Source of the DNA: Frigoribacterium sp. PhB160
Lineage (GTDB): Bacteria > Actinomycetota > Actinomycetes > Actinomycetales > Microbacteriaceae
Assembly: GCF_003751785.1 (NCBI RefSeq)
Contig: NZ_RKIE01000001.1
Coordinates: 1,155,564 to 1,219,563 of the forward strand
DNA: 64,000 bases
Direction of reading: 5' to 3'
Below are positions 16,969 to 24,930 of the stretch, in pieces. Within the stretch, counting starts at the first letter, position 1; each line of letters begins with the position of its first letter. The position numbers and the translations under genes are program-made. The notes beneath the pieces are model-generated. The model did no database searches, was not told the DNA's origin, and saw nothing but the letters and a program-made list of their open reading frames with translations.

Positions 16969-18332
16969 GCGACCTGCACCTGACCCGGCCGATGACGAGC
17001 GCGTCCGTCCCCACCTGGGACGGGGCGCTCTGGATCGGCGCCGTCGACCTCGCCGAGCTCTCCGCGCCCGACGTCGACGACGTCGTGCTGCTCGCGGCCG
17101 ACGGCTACGCCGCGGCCCGCCTGCTCGTGCGCCTCGGACGCCGCGTCCTCGGCTTCGTCGAGGTGCCCGTCGTCGACGGCCGGGTCTCGGTCGACCTGCT
17201 CCGGTCGGAGGCCGCGCTGCTCGAGGTGCCGCCGGCCGAGCCGGAGCCGATCGTGCTGCCGTCGGTGTCGGTCGTCCTCTGCACCCGCGACCGTGCCGAG
17301 CACCTCCGCGGCGCGCTCCGCTCGGTCCTCGAGCTCGACTACCCGTCGTTCGAGGTCGTCGTGGTGGACAACGCCGCCGCGACCTCCGAGACGCGCGACC
17401 TCGTCGCCACCGCGTTCGACGACCCGCGCATCCGCTACGTCGAGCAGCCCGTGCCCGGGCTCTCCAGCGCCCGGAACGCGGGCCTCGCCGCCGCCTCGGG
17501 CGACGTCGTCGCCTTCACGGACGACGACGTGGTCGTCGACCCGGGCTGGCTGCACGGGCTCGTCGCCGGCTTCGCCCACGGCGAGGACGTCGCGTGCGTC
17601 TCGGGCCTCGTCCCGAGCGGCGAGCTCCGCACCCCGGTGCAGCGCTACTTCGACGACCGGGTCACCTGGTCGCGGAACGTCCGCGCGCGCGTCTTCCGCC
17701 TCACGGAGCAGCCCGCCGACCTGCCGATGTTCCCGTTCTCGGTGGGCGCCTTCGGCACGGGCGCGAACTTCGCGCTGCGTCGCCGCGAGGCCCTGCTGCT
17801 CGGCGGGTTCGACACCGCCTTCGGCGTCGGCACCCGCACGGGCGGCGGCGAGGACCTCGACGTGTTCACGCGGGTGCTCTTCGCCGGGCACGCGCTCGTC
17901 GTCGAGCCGTCCGCCGTCGTCTGGCACCGCCACCGCTCCGACGTCGCGGCCCTGCACGTCCAGGCCACCGGCTACGGGACGGGCCTCGGCGCCTGGCTGA
18001 CCAAGATCGCGCTCGACCGCCGGACGCGGGGGCTCGCCCTGCGTCGGGCGCCCCGCGCCGTCGCGCACCTCGTGGCGAAGCGCCGCGTGGCGGCGCCGAC
18101 CGGTCCGGCGACGACCTCGACCGCTCCGCTCGACGAGTCGATCGCGGCCGCCGTGGCCCGGGAGGCGCGGCACGAGCTCGCCAGCGTCGTCCGTGGTCCC
18201 CTCCTCTACCTCCGGCAGCGCTGGGACGGGGCGGGCCTCATCGGCCACCGCTCCCGCCCGGCCGCCTCGACGAGCACCGACGTGGTCGTGACGGTCGACG
18301 GGCCCGCTCCCGTGGTCGGACGGGCCCGGTGA
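16965..18332 (+). CDS. GT2 family glycosyltransferase with N-terminal extension
   Basis: A 455-residue protein. The first ~95 residues form a separate, non-catalytic alpha/beta segment rich in V/D/A. The GT-A domain follows: VVLCTRDRAEHLRGAL (from ~103), GLSSARNAGLAAASGD, FTDDDVVVD (near 183, DxD), and GGGEDLDVFTRVL (near 293), ending in a membrane-proximal basic region. Start GTG at 16965 overlaps the upstream stop (GTGA), and the 3' end overlaps the acyltransferase gene the same way. Likely a rhamnosyl- or galactofuranosyl-type transferase for a surface glycan, but donor and acceptor are unknown. Confidence 0.85.
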   Translation: MSDLHLTRPMTSASVPTWDGALWIGAVDLAELSAPDVDDVVLLAADGYAAARLLVRLGRRVLGFVEVPVVDGRVSVDLLRSEAALLEVPPAEPEPIVLPSVSVVLCTRDRAEHLRGALRSVLELDYPSFEVVVVDNAAATSETRDLVATAFDDPRIRYVEQPVPGLSSARNAGLAAASGDVVAFTDDDVVVDPGWLHGLVAGFAHGEDVACVSGLVPSGELRTPVQRYFDDRVTWSRNVRARVFRLTEQPADLPMFPFSVGAFGTGANFALRRREALLLGGFDTAFGVGTRTGGGEDLDVFTRVLFAGHALVVEPSAVVWHRHRSDVAALHVQATGYGTGLGAWLTKIALDRRTRGLALRRAPRAVAHLVAKRRVAAPTGPATTSTAPLDESIAAAVAREARHELASVVRGPLLYLRQRWDGAGLIGHRSRPAASTSTDVVVTVDGPAPVVGRAR

Positions 18333-19636
18333 CCGCCGTGGCCCTCGACGTCCGTCGCCCCCTCGTCACGACCGGGACCGGCGAGATCGACCTGCCCGTC
18401 GCCTCCCTCGACCGGATGGCCTCCGGCGGGCACATCCTCGGCGTGCTCGGCCCGCTCGAGCTGCCCTCGCGCGATGCCCTGGTCGACGCCATGCACCGCA
18501 TCGTGGCGAGTCGTCCCGAGTCGCGCGTCGGCCTCGTCGGGGCCGGCGAGGGTCGCTGGCGCTGGTCGCCGGACGAGCTCCGGGGCCTGTGCGAGCGCAT
18601 GGTGACCGAGATCGGGCCGACCGACGACCTGTCGCCGGCGCGCGTGCTCGAGCACCTCGTCGACCTGATCGACCCCGAGCTGCCGATGCGCGTGATCGTG
18701 TCGGGCGACCGCCTGCTGACCATCGCCGACCACGGCGTCGTCGACGGGTTCGTCAACACGCGCCTGCCGCTCGCCCTCGTCGAGGTGGCGCGCGGGGGCG
18801 ACGTCCCCGACTGGTCGACCGAGACCCCGTCGCGCCGTCCGCTGGCGGCCGCGCTGCTGCAGACGTTCGTCCGACGACCCCGCACCGTGGTCGCCCTGCT
18901 GCGGGCGCGCCGTGCCGAGGCCGCCGTCTCGACCTCCCACGTCGCCCCCTCGCTGGAGCAGGTCGCCTGGACCCCGGCGACGACCGCCGCGTGGGGCACC
19001 GTCGACAAGGCGGCCACGAAGGCTCTGCAGACCTGGCTCCGCGCCCAGCCGCAGCCGCTCTCGTTCAGCAGCGCGCTGCTGGTGGGCCTGCGCACCGCGC
19101 TCGCCCGCGAGGGCGTCCGGCTCTCGCCGGAGAGCGAGATGATCTACGACGTGCGTCGGTGGCTGCCGAGCGACGGCAGGACGACGGGCAACTTCGTCAC
19201 GGGCCTGCCCGTGACGGGCATCGACGACCTCGTCGCCGTCGACCACAGCATCCGCGAGACGGTGGCCTCGGCCCGGCCGCTGGCCGCGTTGGCGGTCGGT
19301 GCCCTCAAGGAGGCGCTCCGCCCGGCCGACCACGCCGCCGTGGCGCGGACGGCCCCGGCGCACGCCCGCGGCCGGGTCGTGCTGAGCAACGTGGGCATCG
19401 TCCGCCAGATCGAGAAGCTGCCCTGGGTGCGCGGCGGCCGGCCGACCGAGGTGGCGTACACCGTCCACCCCATCGCCCCGCAGACCCTCGCCGTGCAGGC
19501 CGTGGTCCGCGGGGGTCGCCTGCAGGTGACGCTGGGCTTCAACGACAACGCGTTCGACCGGGACGTCGTCGAGCGGGCCGTCGCCCGCTTCGCCGCCGAC
19601 CCCCTCTCGCTGCTGGACGGCGCCCCCGGCGCCTGA
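18329..19636 (+). CDS. Condensation-type (PapA/WS-DGAT-like) acyltransferase
   Basis: A 435-residue cytoplasmic protein that looks like the condensation-domain/CAT superfamily. The key sign is DHGVVDG (near residue 134), which keeps the second His and DG of the HHxxxDG active site but has Asp in place of the first His. Late motifs SFSSALLVGL, RTTGNFVTG and VVLSNVGIV match the second half of PapA-like acyltransferases. As last gene of the glycosyltransferase operon it probably acylates a sugar or lipid-linked glycan. Start GTG at 18329 overlaps the preceding stop. Confidence in the fold is moderate, and in the reaction low. Confidence 0.65.
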   Translation: MTAVALDVRRPLVTTGTGEIDLPVASLDRMASGGHILGVLGPLELPSRDALVDAMHRIVASRPESRVGLVGAGEGRWRWSPDELRGLCERMVTEIGPTDDLSPARVLEHLVDLIDPELPMRVIVSGDRLLTIADHGVVDGFVNTRLPLALVEVARGGDVPDWSTETPSRRPLAAALLQTFVRRPRTVVALLRARRAEAAVSTSHVAPSLEQVAWTPATTAAWGTVDKAATKALQTWLRAQPQPLSFSSALLVGLRTALAREGVRLSPESEMIYDVRRWLPSDGRTTGNFVTGLPVTGIDDLVAVDHSIRETVASARPLAALAVGALKEALRPADHAAVARTAPAHARGRVVLSNVGIVRQIEKLPWVRGGRPTEVAYTVHPIAPQTLAVQAVVRGGRLQVTLGFNDNAFDRDVVERAVARFAADPLSLLDGAPGA

Positions 19637-19649
19637 GCCCCCGGGGGAG

Positions 19650-20291
19650 TCAGCCGGCGGCCGCGGGGCCCTCGACGCCGTCGGCGTCGGGGGCCTCGCG
19701 CGTGCGGCCGTCCGGCTCCGCGGGCGCGCCGCCGACGGCCGCGCGGTCCTCCGCGAGTCGTCCGAGGTCGGCCACGAGCCCGCCGATCCGCTCGTCGCGG
19801 CCCTCGTCGTAGCCCGGCGCCGCGGCCGCGGCCCAGCCGATCCGGTCGACCACGGTGCTCCCGACGTCGTCCCACGCCCGGGCCCGGGCCGCCGCGACGA
19901 CCTCGGCGACGAAGTCGTCGTCGCGCGCCGCTCGTGCGAGCAGCCGCGCGAGCTGCTTGTGGGTCGCCTCGCGCATCCGCAGGGCGTCGACGTCCTCGAC
20001 CCGGTAGTCGAACTGGTGCTGCGACTGCCCGTACGACCGGTGGGTGCGACGGCGCACGGTGCGGAGGCGCCGCATGCCCTCCAGCTGCTCGTCGACCAGG
20101 CGGGCGGCCTCCTCCCGGACCGCGCGCGTGGCCGCCTCCTCGTCGAAGGGCAGGTGCTCCTGCAGGGCGCGGCGGATGACCTGGTTCGCGGCCGAGACGA
20201 CGAGCGAGGCCCGCACGATGAGGAACCCCTCGTCCACCGCCCGCTCGAGCGGGCTCGGGTCCGCGCGGCGCGGCGCGGGGTCGTCGGTCAT
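19650..20291 (-). CDS. Conserved hypothetical protein
   Basis: A 213-residue soluble, mostly helical protein with no family I recognise. Residues ~20-140 look structured (FLIVRASLVVSAANQVIRRAL, then RTHRSYGQSQHQFDYRVEDVDALRMREATHKQL); the last ~40 residues are a Pro/Ala/Asp-rich tail. The ATG at 20291 has GAGAGGAG upstream, whereas the longer frame to 20645 crosses the promoter of the divergent gene. It converges on the acyltransferase gene, 13 bp away, around a GCCCCCGGGGG stretch. Confidence 0.6.
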   Translation of the reverse strand: MTDDPAPRRADPSPLERAVDEGFLIVRASLVVSAANQVIRRALQEHLPFDEEAATRAVREEAARLVDEQLEGMRRLRTVRRRTHRSYGQSQHQFDYRVEDVDALRMREATHKQLARLLARAARDDDFVAEVVAAARARAWDDVGSTVVDRIGWAAAAAPGYDEGRDERIGGLVADLGRLAEDRAAVGGAPAEPDGRTREAPDADGVEGPAAAG

Positions 20292-20397
20292 GCCACTCCT
20301 CTCACGCGGCACGCCACGGCGCGCCGCCTCCGAGACTAGCGAGCACGCGCCGTCCCGGCCGGGGCGGACGTGCGGGGGCCGTCCGTACAGTGGCGGC

Positions 20398-21150
20398 ATG
20401 TCGCCCCGCCCGCCCGACGTCGTCTCCGCCGACGCGCCCGCCCTGCTCCGCACCCCGTTCATCCGGCAGCGGTGGGGCGGCCTCGCGTTCGCCCACTGGC
20501 GCGTCGAACCCGAGCGCGTGGCGCCCCTCCTCCCGCCCGGCACGCGACCCGACGTGCACGACGGCTCGACCTGGGTCGGCCTCATCCCGTTCGAGCTCTC
20601 GGGCAGCGCGTTCGGGCCGCTGCCCGCGGTGCCGTGGGCCGGCACCTTCCTCGAGACGAACGTCCGTCTCTACTCCGTCGACGACCTCGGCCGCCGGGGC
20701 GTCGTCTTCCGCACCCTCGAGGCGCAGAAGCTGCTGCCCGTGACGGCCGCCCGCGCGGGCCTCGGCCTCCCGTACCGCTGGGCCTCGATGAGCCGCAGAC
20801 GGTCCGGAGGCGCGGTCGAGTACGCCTCCCGGCGCCACGGCCCCGGAGACCGCCCGTCGTCGCGCCTCGCCGTCCGCCCGCTCGCCGACGAGGTCGTCGC
20901 CGACCCGCTCGCCGACTTCCTGACCGGACGATGGGGCATGCACGTGGCCCGCGGCGGCCGGACGCGGTTCTGGCCCAACCACCACCCGCGCTGGCCCCTC
21001 CGCCGCGCCTCCCTCGAGCACCTCGACGACGAGCTCGTCGCCTGGTGCGGCCTGCCCGGCGTCACCGACCGCGCACCCGACTCGCTGCTCTGGTCGGACG
21101 GCGTCGAGACCGTCTTCGCCCCGCCCGGCGGCCGGTGGGAGAGGCCCTGA
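20398..21150 (+). CDS. YqjF/DUF2071 family protein
   Basis: A 250-residue protein of the DUF2071 (YqjF) family, which has an acetoacetate-decarboxylase-like fold. Typical features are QRWGGLAFAHWRVEPERVAPLLPPG at the start, DGSTWVGLIPFEL, ETNVRLYSVD and a central PYRWASM. The biochemical role is undescribed for the family. A -10-like TACAGT (20386-20391) ends 6 nt before the ATG, so the transcript is probably leaderless; the upstream-extended frame overlaps the divergent gene and is not real. Confidence 0.82.
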   Translation: MSPRPPDVVSADAPALLRTPFIRQRWGGLAFAHWRVEPERVAPLLPPGTRPDVHDGSTWVGLIPFELSGSAFGPLPAVPWAGTFLETNVRLYSVDDLGRRGVVFRTLEAQKLLPVTAARAGLGLPYRWASMSRRRSGGAVEYASRRHGPGDRPSSRLAVRPLADEVVADPLADFLTGRWGMHVARGGRTRFWPNHHPRWPLRRASLEHLDDELVAWCGLPGVTDRAPDSLLWSDGVETVFAPPGGRWERP

Positions 21151-21196
21151 CGCACCGGCGTCGCGCGCGCACCGGCGGGCCGGTACGGTTGCTGGC

Positions 21197-21793
21197 ATGG
21201 TTCCCGCACCCGACGCCCCGACCGACGACGACCGACCGGGCGGGAGCGGGTCGTCCGGCGACGCGTCGACCGGGTCCCCGACGGGTGTCGCCGACGGGCC
21301 GTCCGACCGCGAGGTGCTCGGCTGGCTCGAGTTCGGCGAGGCCGCGCGCCACCTCGCGAGCGACGTCGTCGCCGCCGACTTCACCCCCGACGTCGTCGTG
21401 GCGGTGGCCCGGGGCGGGCTCGTGCTGGCCGGCACGATCGCCTACGCGCTCGACACGAAGATGTGCGGGTCGATCAACGTCGAGTTCTACACCGGCGTCG
21501 ACGCCCGGCTGCCCGAGCCCGTGCTGCTGCCGCCGACCCTCGACGCCCCGTCGCTGGCCGGCAAGCGGGTGCTCGTGGTCGACGACGTCTCCGACTCCGG
21601 CCGCACCCTCGCGCTCGTGCGCGACCTCCTGGCGGAGGTGGCGGGCGAGGTGCGCACCGTCTGCCTCTACAGCAAGCCGCAGACGATCCTCGAGCCCGAC
21701 TTCGTCTGGAAGCGCACGGCGCAGTGGATCACCTTCCCGTGGAGCGCCCTGCCGCCCGTGACCCGTGACGCCCGCGTCGGGGCCGCCTCGTGA
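21197..21793 (+). CDS. Phosphoribosyltransferase family protein
   Basis: A 198-residue type I phosphoribosyltransferase. The PRPP-binding signature is [17 protein letters not shown] (near residue 124), preceded by [14 protein letters not shown], the PRTase loop of hypoxanthine/xanthine-type enzymes. The first ~38 residues are an Asp/Gly/Ser-rich disordered tail. The [13 protein letters not shown] ending resembles xanthine phosphoribosyltransferase-like proteins, so purine salvage is plausible. Leaderless start: TACGGT (21184-21189) is 7 nt before the ATG. Overlaps the next gene by 4 nt. Confidence 0.85.
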   Translation: MVPAPDAPTDDDRPGGSGSSGDASTGSPTGVADGPSDREVLGWLEFGEAARHLASDVVAADFTPDVVVAVARGGLVLAGTIAYALDTKMCGSINVEFYTGVDARLPEPVLLPPTLDAPSLAGKRVLVVDDVSDSGRTLALVRDLLAEVAGEVRTVCLYSKPQTILEPDFVWKRTAQWITFPWSALPPVTRDARVGAAS

Positions 21794-22536
21794 GCATCCA
21801 CCTCGTCGGCGGCGGCTGGGCGCCGGGCGACGACGCGGGGCTCTACGACCTCTTCGTCGCCGAGGCCGCCGTCCGCGGCGCCGCCGTCGGCCGCACGGTC
21901 CCGCGGGTGGCCGTGCTCGTCGTCGTGGCCGGCGACGTGCCGTCGGAGCAGTTCCGCACCGGCTGGCCGGCGACGATCGCCGCGGGCGGCCGCTGCGACC
22001 CGCAGGTGACCGTCGTCGCCGCGGGCGACGCCTTCGACACGCGCGTGCTCAGCGACGTCGACGGCCTCGTCGTCGCGGGCGGCCTCACGCCGGCCTACCT
22101 CGACGCGGTCGCGCCGATCGTCGACCAGGTGCGCCTGCTCGTCGGCGACGGCCTGCCCTACCTCGGCTTCTCGGCCGGCGCGATGATCGCGGCCGACACG
22201 GCGCTCGTGGGCGGCTGGCTCATCGGCGACGTGCCCGTCTGCCCCGAGGCGGCGGCGGAGGACCTCGACGAGGTGACCCTGGCCGAGGGCCTCGGGCTCG
22301 TCGACCTCGCCGTCGACGTGCACGCCGCCCAGTGGGGCACCCTCTCGCGGCTCGTCGCGGCGACCGAGGCCGGCCTGGTGCGCGGCGGCGTGGCCATCGA
22401 CGAGGGCACGGCGCTCGTCGTCGGCGAGGGCGCGCTGGTCGTGCTCGGCACCGGCAGCGTCTGGCGCGTCGAGGCCCAGCTCGACGACGACGACCTCGTC
22501 GTCGGCGTCTCGGTCGGCACGCTCGGCGCCGAGTGA
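21790..22536 (+). CDS. Peptidase S51-like (dipeptidase E/cyanophycinase fold) protein
   Basis: A 248-residue class I glutamine-amidotransferase-like protein. The nucleophile elbow GFSAGAM (near residue 128) has Ser, as in peptidase S51 (dipeptidase E, cyanophycinase), and [13 protein letters not shown] is the preceding oxyanion-side loop. An AAQWGTLSR segment follows where the catalytic His usually lies, but the match there is weak. Starts on GTG overlapping the phosphoribosyltransferase, and its stop overlaps ung. Substrate unknown; no cyanophycin synthetase is in the window. Confidence 0.75.
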   Translation: MSIHLVGGGWAPGDDAGLYDLFVAEAAVRGAAVGRTVPRVAVLVVVAGDVPSEQFRTGWPATIAAGGRCDPQVTVVAAGDAFDTRVLSDVDGLVVAGGLTPAYLDAVAPIVDQVRLLVGDGLPYLGFSAGAMIAADTALVGGWLIGDVPVCPEAAAEDLDEVTLAEGLGLVDLAVDVHAAQWGTLSRLVAATEAGLVRGGVAIDEGTALVVGEGALVVLGTGSVWRVEAQLDDDDLVVGVSVGTLGAE

Positions 22537-23231
22537 CGCCGCACCCGCTGGCCGACCTCGTCCACCCGAGCTGGGCGGAGGCGCTCGAGCCCGTCGCCGC
22601 CGACGTCGCGGGCATGGGCGAGTACCTCCGTGCCGAGGTGCGGGCCGGCCGCGGCTACCTGCCCGAGGGCGACCTCGTCCTGCGCGCGTTCACCTACCCG
22701 CTCGACGAGGTGCGCGTGCTCATCGTCGGGCAGGACCCGTACCCGACGCCCGGCCACGCGGTGGGGCTCTCGTTCTCGGTCGACCCGCACGTGCGGCCCC
22801 TGCCGCGCAGCCTCGCGAACGTGTACCGCGAGCTCTCCGACGACCTCGGCGTCGCGCCCGTCGCCCACGGCGACCTCACCTCGTGGTCGGAGCACGGCGT
22901 CATGCTGCTCAACCGCGTGCTCACGGTGAGGCCGGGCGAGGCCGCCTCCCACCGCGGCAAGGGCTGGGAGGCCGTGACGCAGCGCGCGATCGAGGTGCTC
23001 GCGGCGCGCGGCGGGCCCCTCGTGGCGATCCTCTGGGGCCGCGACGCCGCCTCCCTGACGAGCGTCCTCGGCGACGTCCCGGCGATCACCTCGGCCCACC
23101 CGAGCCCGCTCTCGGCCTCGCGGGGATTCTTCGGCTCCCGGCCGTTCAGCCGGGCCGACGCGCTGCTCGTCGAGCAGGGCGGGCAGCCGGTCGACTGGGC
23201 CCTGCCCGCGGAGGCGACCCGCGCCTCCTGA
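22533..23231 (+). CDS. ung: Uracil-DNA glycosylase (family 1)
   Basis: Removes uracil from DNA in base-excision repair. All family 1 motifs are present in a 232-residue protein: water-activating Asp68 in [38 protein letters not shown], and the catalytic His loop [19 protein letters not shown]. Starts on GTG in a GTGA overlap with the S51-like gene, making a three-gene coupled set. The last codons plus stop contain the recurrent CGCGCCTCC 9-mer. Confidence 0.96.
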   Translation: MTPHPLADLVHPSWAEALEPVAADVAGMGEYLRAEVRAGRGYLPEGDLVLRAFTYPLDEVRVLIVGQDPYPTPGHAVGLSFSVDPHVRPLPRSLANVYRELSDDLGVAPVAHGDLTSWSEHGVMLLNRVLTVRPGEAASHRGKGWEAVTQRAIEVLAARGGPLVAILWGRDAASLTSVLGDVPAITSAHPSPLSASRGFFGSRPFSRADALLVEQGGQPVDWALPAEATRAS

Positions 23232-23279
23232 CGGGCGGTGCTCCCGCCCCGGCGCGGCCGCGCATGGCAGAGTGGAGCG

Positions 23280-23882
23280 ATGCTCGAGGAGGAATACCAG
23301 CCGCGGCGCCGCCTGCCGCGCCGGCTGCTGCCCGCGCCCGTGCCCGAGGCGCCCTTCTCGTTCGCCGTCCGCGACGCGGTCGCCGCCGACCTGCCGTACG
23401 TCCGCGAGATCTACGGCCACTACGTCGCGAACTCGACCGTCACGTTCGACGAGGAGCTCGCGCCGATCTCCGAGTGGCGTCGCCGCTTCGGCGTGACGAC
23501 CAAGCTCGGCATGCCCTTCCTCGTCGCGGTGAACCCGGCCGGCGAGGTGCTCGGCTACGCGACCGCAGGCCCGTGGGGCGGCAAGGCCGCGTACCGCCAC
23601 ACGGTCGAGATCTCCATCTACCTGCGCCCGGCGTCGACGGGCAAGGGGCTCGGACGGGCCCTGCTGGAGGCGCTGGTCGAGTCGTGCCGGGAGGCCGGCA
23701 TCCGCGAGATGGTCGCCGTGATCGCCGACCGCGCGGCCGACGCGTCGATCCGGCTGCACGCGTCCCTCGGGTTCGTTGAGGTCGGGCGCATGGGCCGCGT
23801 GGGGTTCAAGTTCGGCCGCTACCTCGGCACGGTCACGATGCAGAAGTCGCTGCGGAAGCGCCGGGGCCGCGCCTCGTCGTGA
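23280..23882 (+). CDS. GNAT acetyltransferase (Pat/MddA-like)
   Basis: A 200-residue GCN5-related N-acetyltransferase. The body FAVRDAVAADLPYVREIYGHYV plus STVTFDEELAP matches the phosphinothricin acetyltransferase/MddA subgroup (usual pattern IYNHYV...TFE). YLRPASTGKGLGRALLEAL is the acetyl-CoA pyrophosphate-binding motif A, followed by LHASLGFVEVGRM. A basic N-terminal extension of ~28 residues precedes the domain. The ATG at 23280 has a -10-like CAGAGT 6 nt upstream. Substrate is probably a small amine or amino-acid analogue. Confidence 0.85.
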   Translation: MLEEEYQPRRRLPRRLLPAPVPEAPFSFAVRDAVAADLPYVREIYGHYVANSTVTFDEELAPISEWRRRFGVTTKLGMPFLVAVNPAGEVLGYATAGPWGGKAAYRHTVEISIYLRPASTGKGLGRALLEALVESCREAGIREMVAVIADRAADASIRLHASLGFVEVGRMGRVGFKFGRYLGTVTMQKSLRKRRGRASS

Positions 23883-23919
23883 CCGGCGGCGAGTCCGGAG
23901 GCCGGCGGCCGGGGCGGCG

Positions 23920-24462
23920 TCAGCCGACGATGCGGGCGAGCAGCTTCTCCGTCGCCGCGGCGTCGGCCGGGTCGCCGCGCCAGAGCATGCGGACGATGAG
24001 CCCGTCGACGGCGAGCGACGCGACGGGCAGCCGCTCGGCGGGCACTCCGACCCGCACGAGGACGTGGTCGAGCGAGGCGTACCAGGCGTCGGCGTCGGCC
24101 CGCAGCGAGGCGTCGCGGGTCGCGGCGAAGAGCAGCTCGTACTGCGCGACGGCCGAGGCGCGCTCCTCGACGGCGTAGCGCACGAGCGTGCGGGCGAGGT
24201 CGGCGAGCGTCGGCCGCTCCAGCTCGTCGAGCGAGCGGGCCCACTCGGCGGTCGCGTGGCGCAGGGCGCTCCGCAGCATGTCGTCGCGGCCGGCGAAGTA
24301 GTAGGTCGCGCTGGCGAGGGGCACCCCGGCGGCCCGGGCGACGGCACGGTGGCTGACGGCGGCGGGGCCGCCCTCCTCGAGGACGGCCAGGACGCCGGCG
24401 AGGAGGGCGCGCCTCCGGTGCTCGCCCTTCGGGGTGCGGGCGGGGCCCGTCGCGGCGGTCAC
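23920..24462 (-). CDS. TetR family repressor of the adjacent SMR exporter
   Basis: A 180-residue TetR-type regulator. The N-terminal helix-turn-helix is RRALLAGVLAVLEEGG...VSHRAVARAAGVPLASATYYFAGRDD; the C-terminal ligand domain is all-helical. Starts on GTG only 10 bp downstream of the SMR gene, same strand, so the exporter and regulator are co-transcribed. The perfect inverted repeat TGGTACG-AA-CGTACCA at 24874-24889, in the SMR promoter region, is its likely operator, giving autoregulation relieved by an exported cation or drug. Confidence 0.9.
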   Translation of the reverse strand: MTAATGPARTPKGEHRRRALLAGVLAVLEEGGPAAVSHRAVARAAGVPLASATYYFAGRDDMLRSALRHATAEWARSLDELERPTLADLARTLVRYAVEERASAVAQYELLFAATRDASLRADADAWYASLDHVLVRVGVPAERLPVASLAVDGLIVRMLWRGDPADAAATEKLLARIVG

Positions 24463-24472
24463 GCGGCGTCCG

Positions 24473-24811
24473 TCAGGCCGTGGCGTCGTGGCGGCCGCCC
24501 AGCTCGAGCATCGTCACGCCGCCGATGACGAGCACGATGCCGCCGAGCTGCAGCAGCGTGAGCGGCTCCTTGAAGACGAGCCAGCTGATCAGCGCGACGA
24601 GCACGACGCCGACGCCCGCCCAGACGGCGTAGGCGATGCCGAGCGGCACCCCCCGGCCGAGCGACTGGGCGAGCATGGTGAACGCGAAGACGTAGCCGCC
24701 GACGACGACGGCGTAGTGGTACCAGCGGGCGTCGGGCCCGCTCGTGACCTTGAGGAAGCTCGTGGCGACGACCTCGCCGACGATGGCGAGCGCGAGGAAC
24801 AGGTAACCCAT
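24473..24811 (-). CDS. Small multidrug resistance (SMR) exporter
   Basis: A 112-residue, four-helix SMR protein (EmrE/Gdx/SugE family). The conserved membrane-embedded Glu is in LALAIVGEVVATSFLKVT, followed by YAVWAGVGVV and SWLVFKEPLTLLQLGGI. These match EmrE/QacE-type more than guanidinium-type exporters, but subtype needs alignment. I chose the ATG at 24811, which has GGAG upstream, over the ATG at 24829. It is probably repressed by the adjacent TetR protein. Confidence 0.9.
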   Translation of the reverse strand: MGYLFLALAIVGEVVATSFLKVTSGPDARWYHYAVVVGGYVFAFTMLAQSLGRGVPLGIAYAVWAGVGVVLVALISWLVFKEPLTLLQLGGIVLVIGGVTMLELGGRHDATA

Positions 24812-24873
24812 GGGAGGACTCCGAGGCATGCGACGGTCCCGCCGCGCCGGGCGCGTCGGCGGGGGAGCACGAA

Positions 24874-24889
24874 TGGTACGAACGTACCA
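24874..24889. promoter_or_regulatory. TetR operator in the SMR promoter
   Basis: Perfect inverted repeat TGGTACG-AA-CGTACCA, 63-78 bp upstream of the SMR start and 42 bp from the divergent amidase start. Length and symmetry fit a TetR dimer. It could also influence the divergent amidase promoter (TAGGCT, 24918-24923). Confidence 0.65.
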
Positions 24890-24930
24890 GAAACGGGGAG
24901 GCGCGGCGAGGGCGGCCTAGGCTCGGCCCG

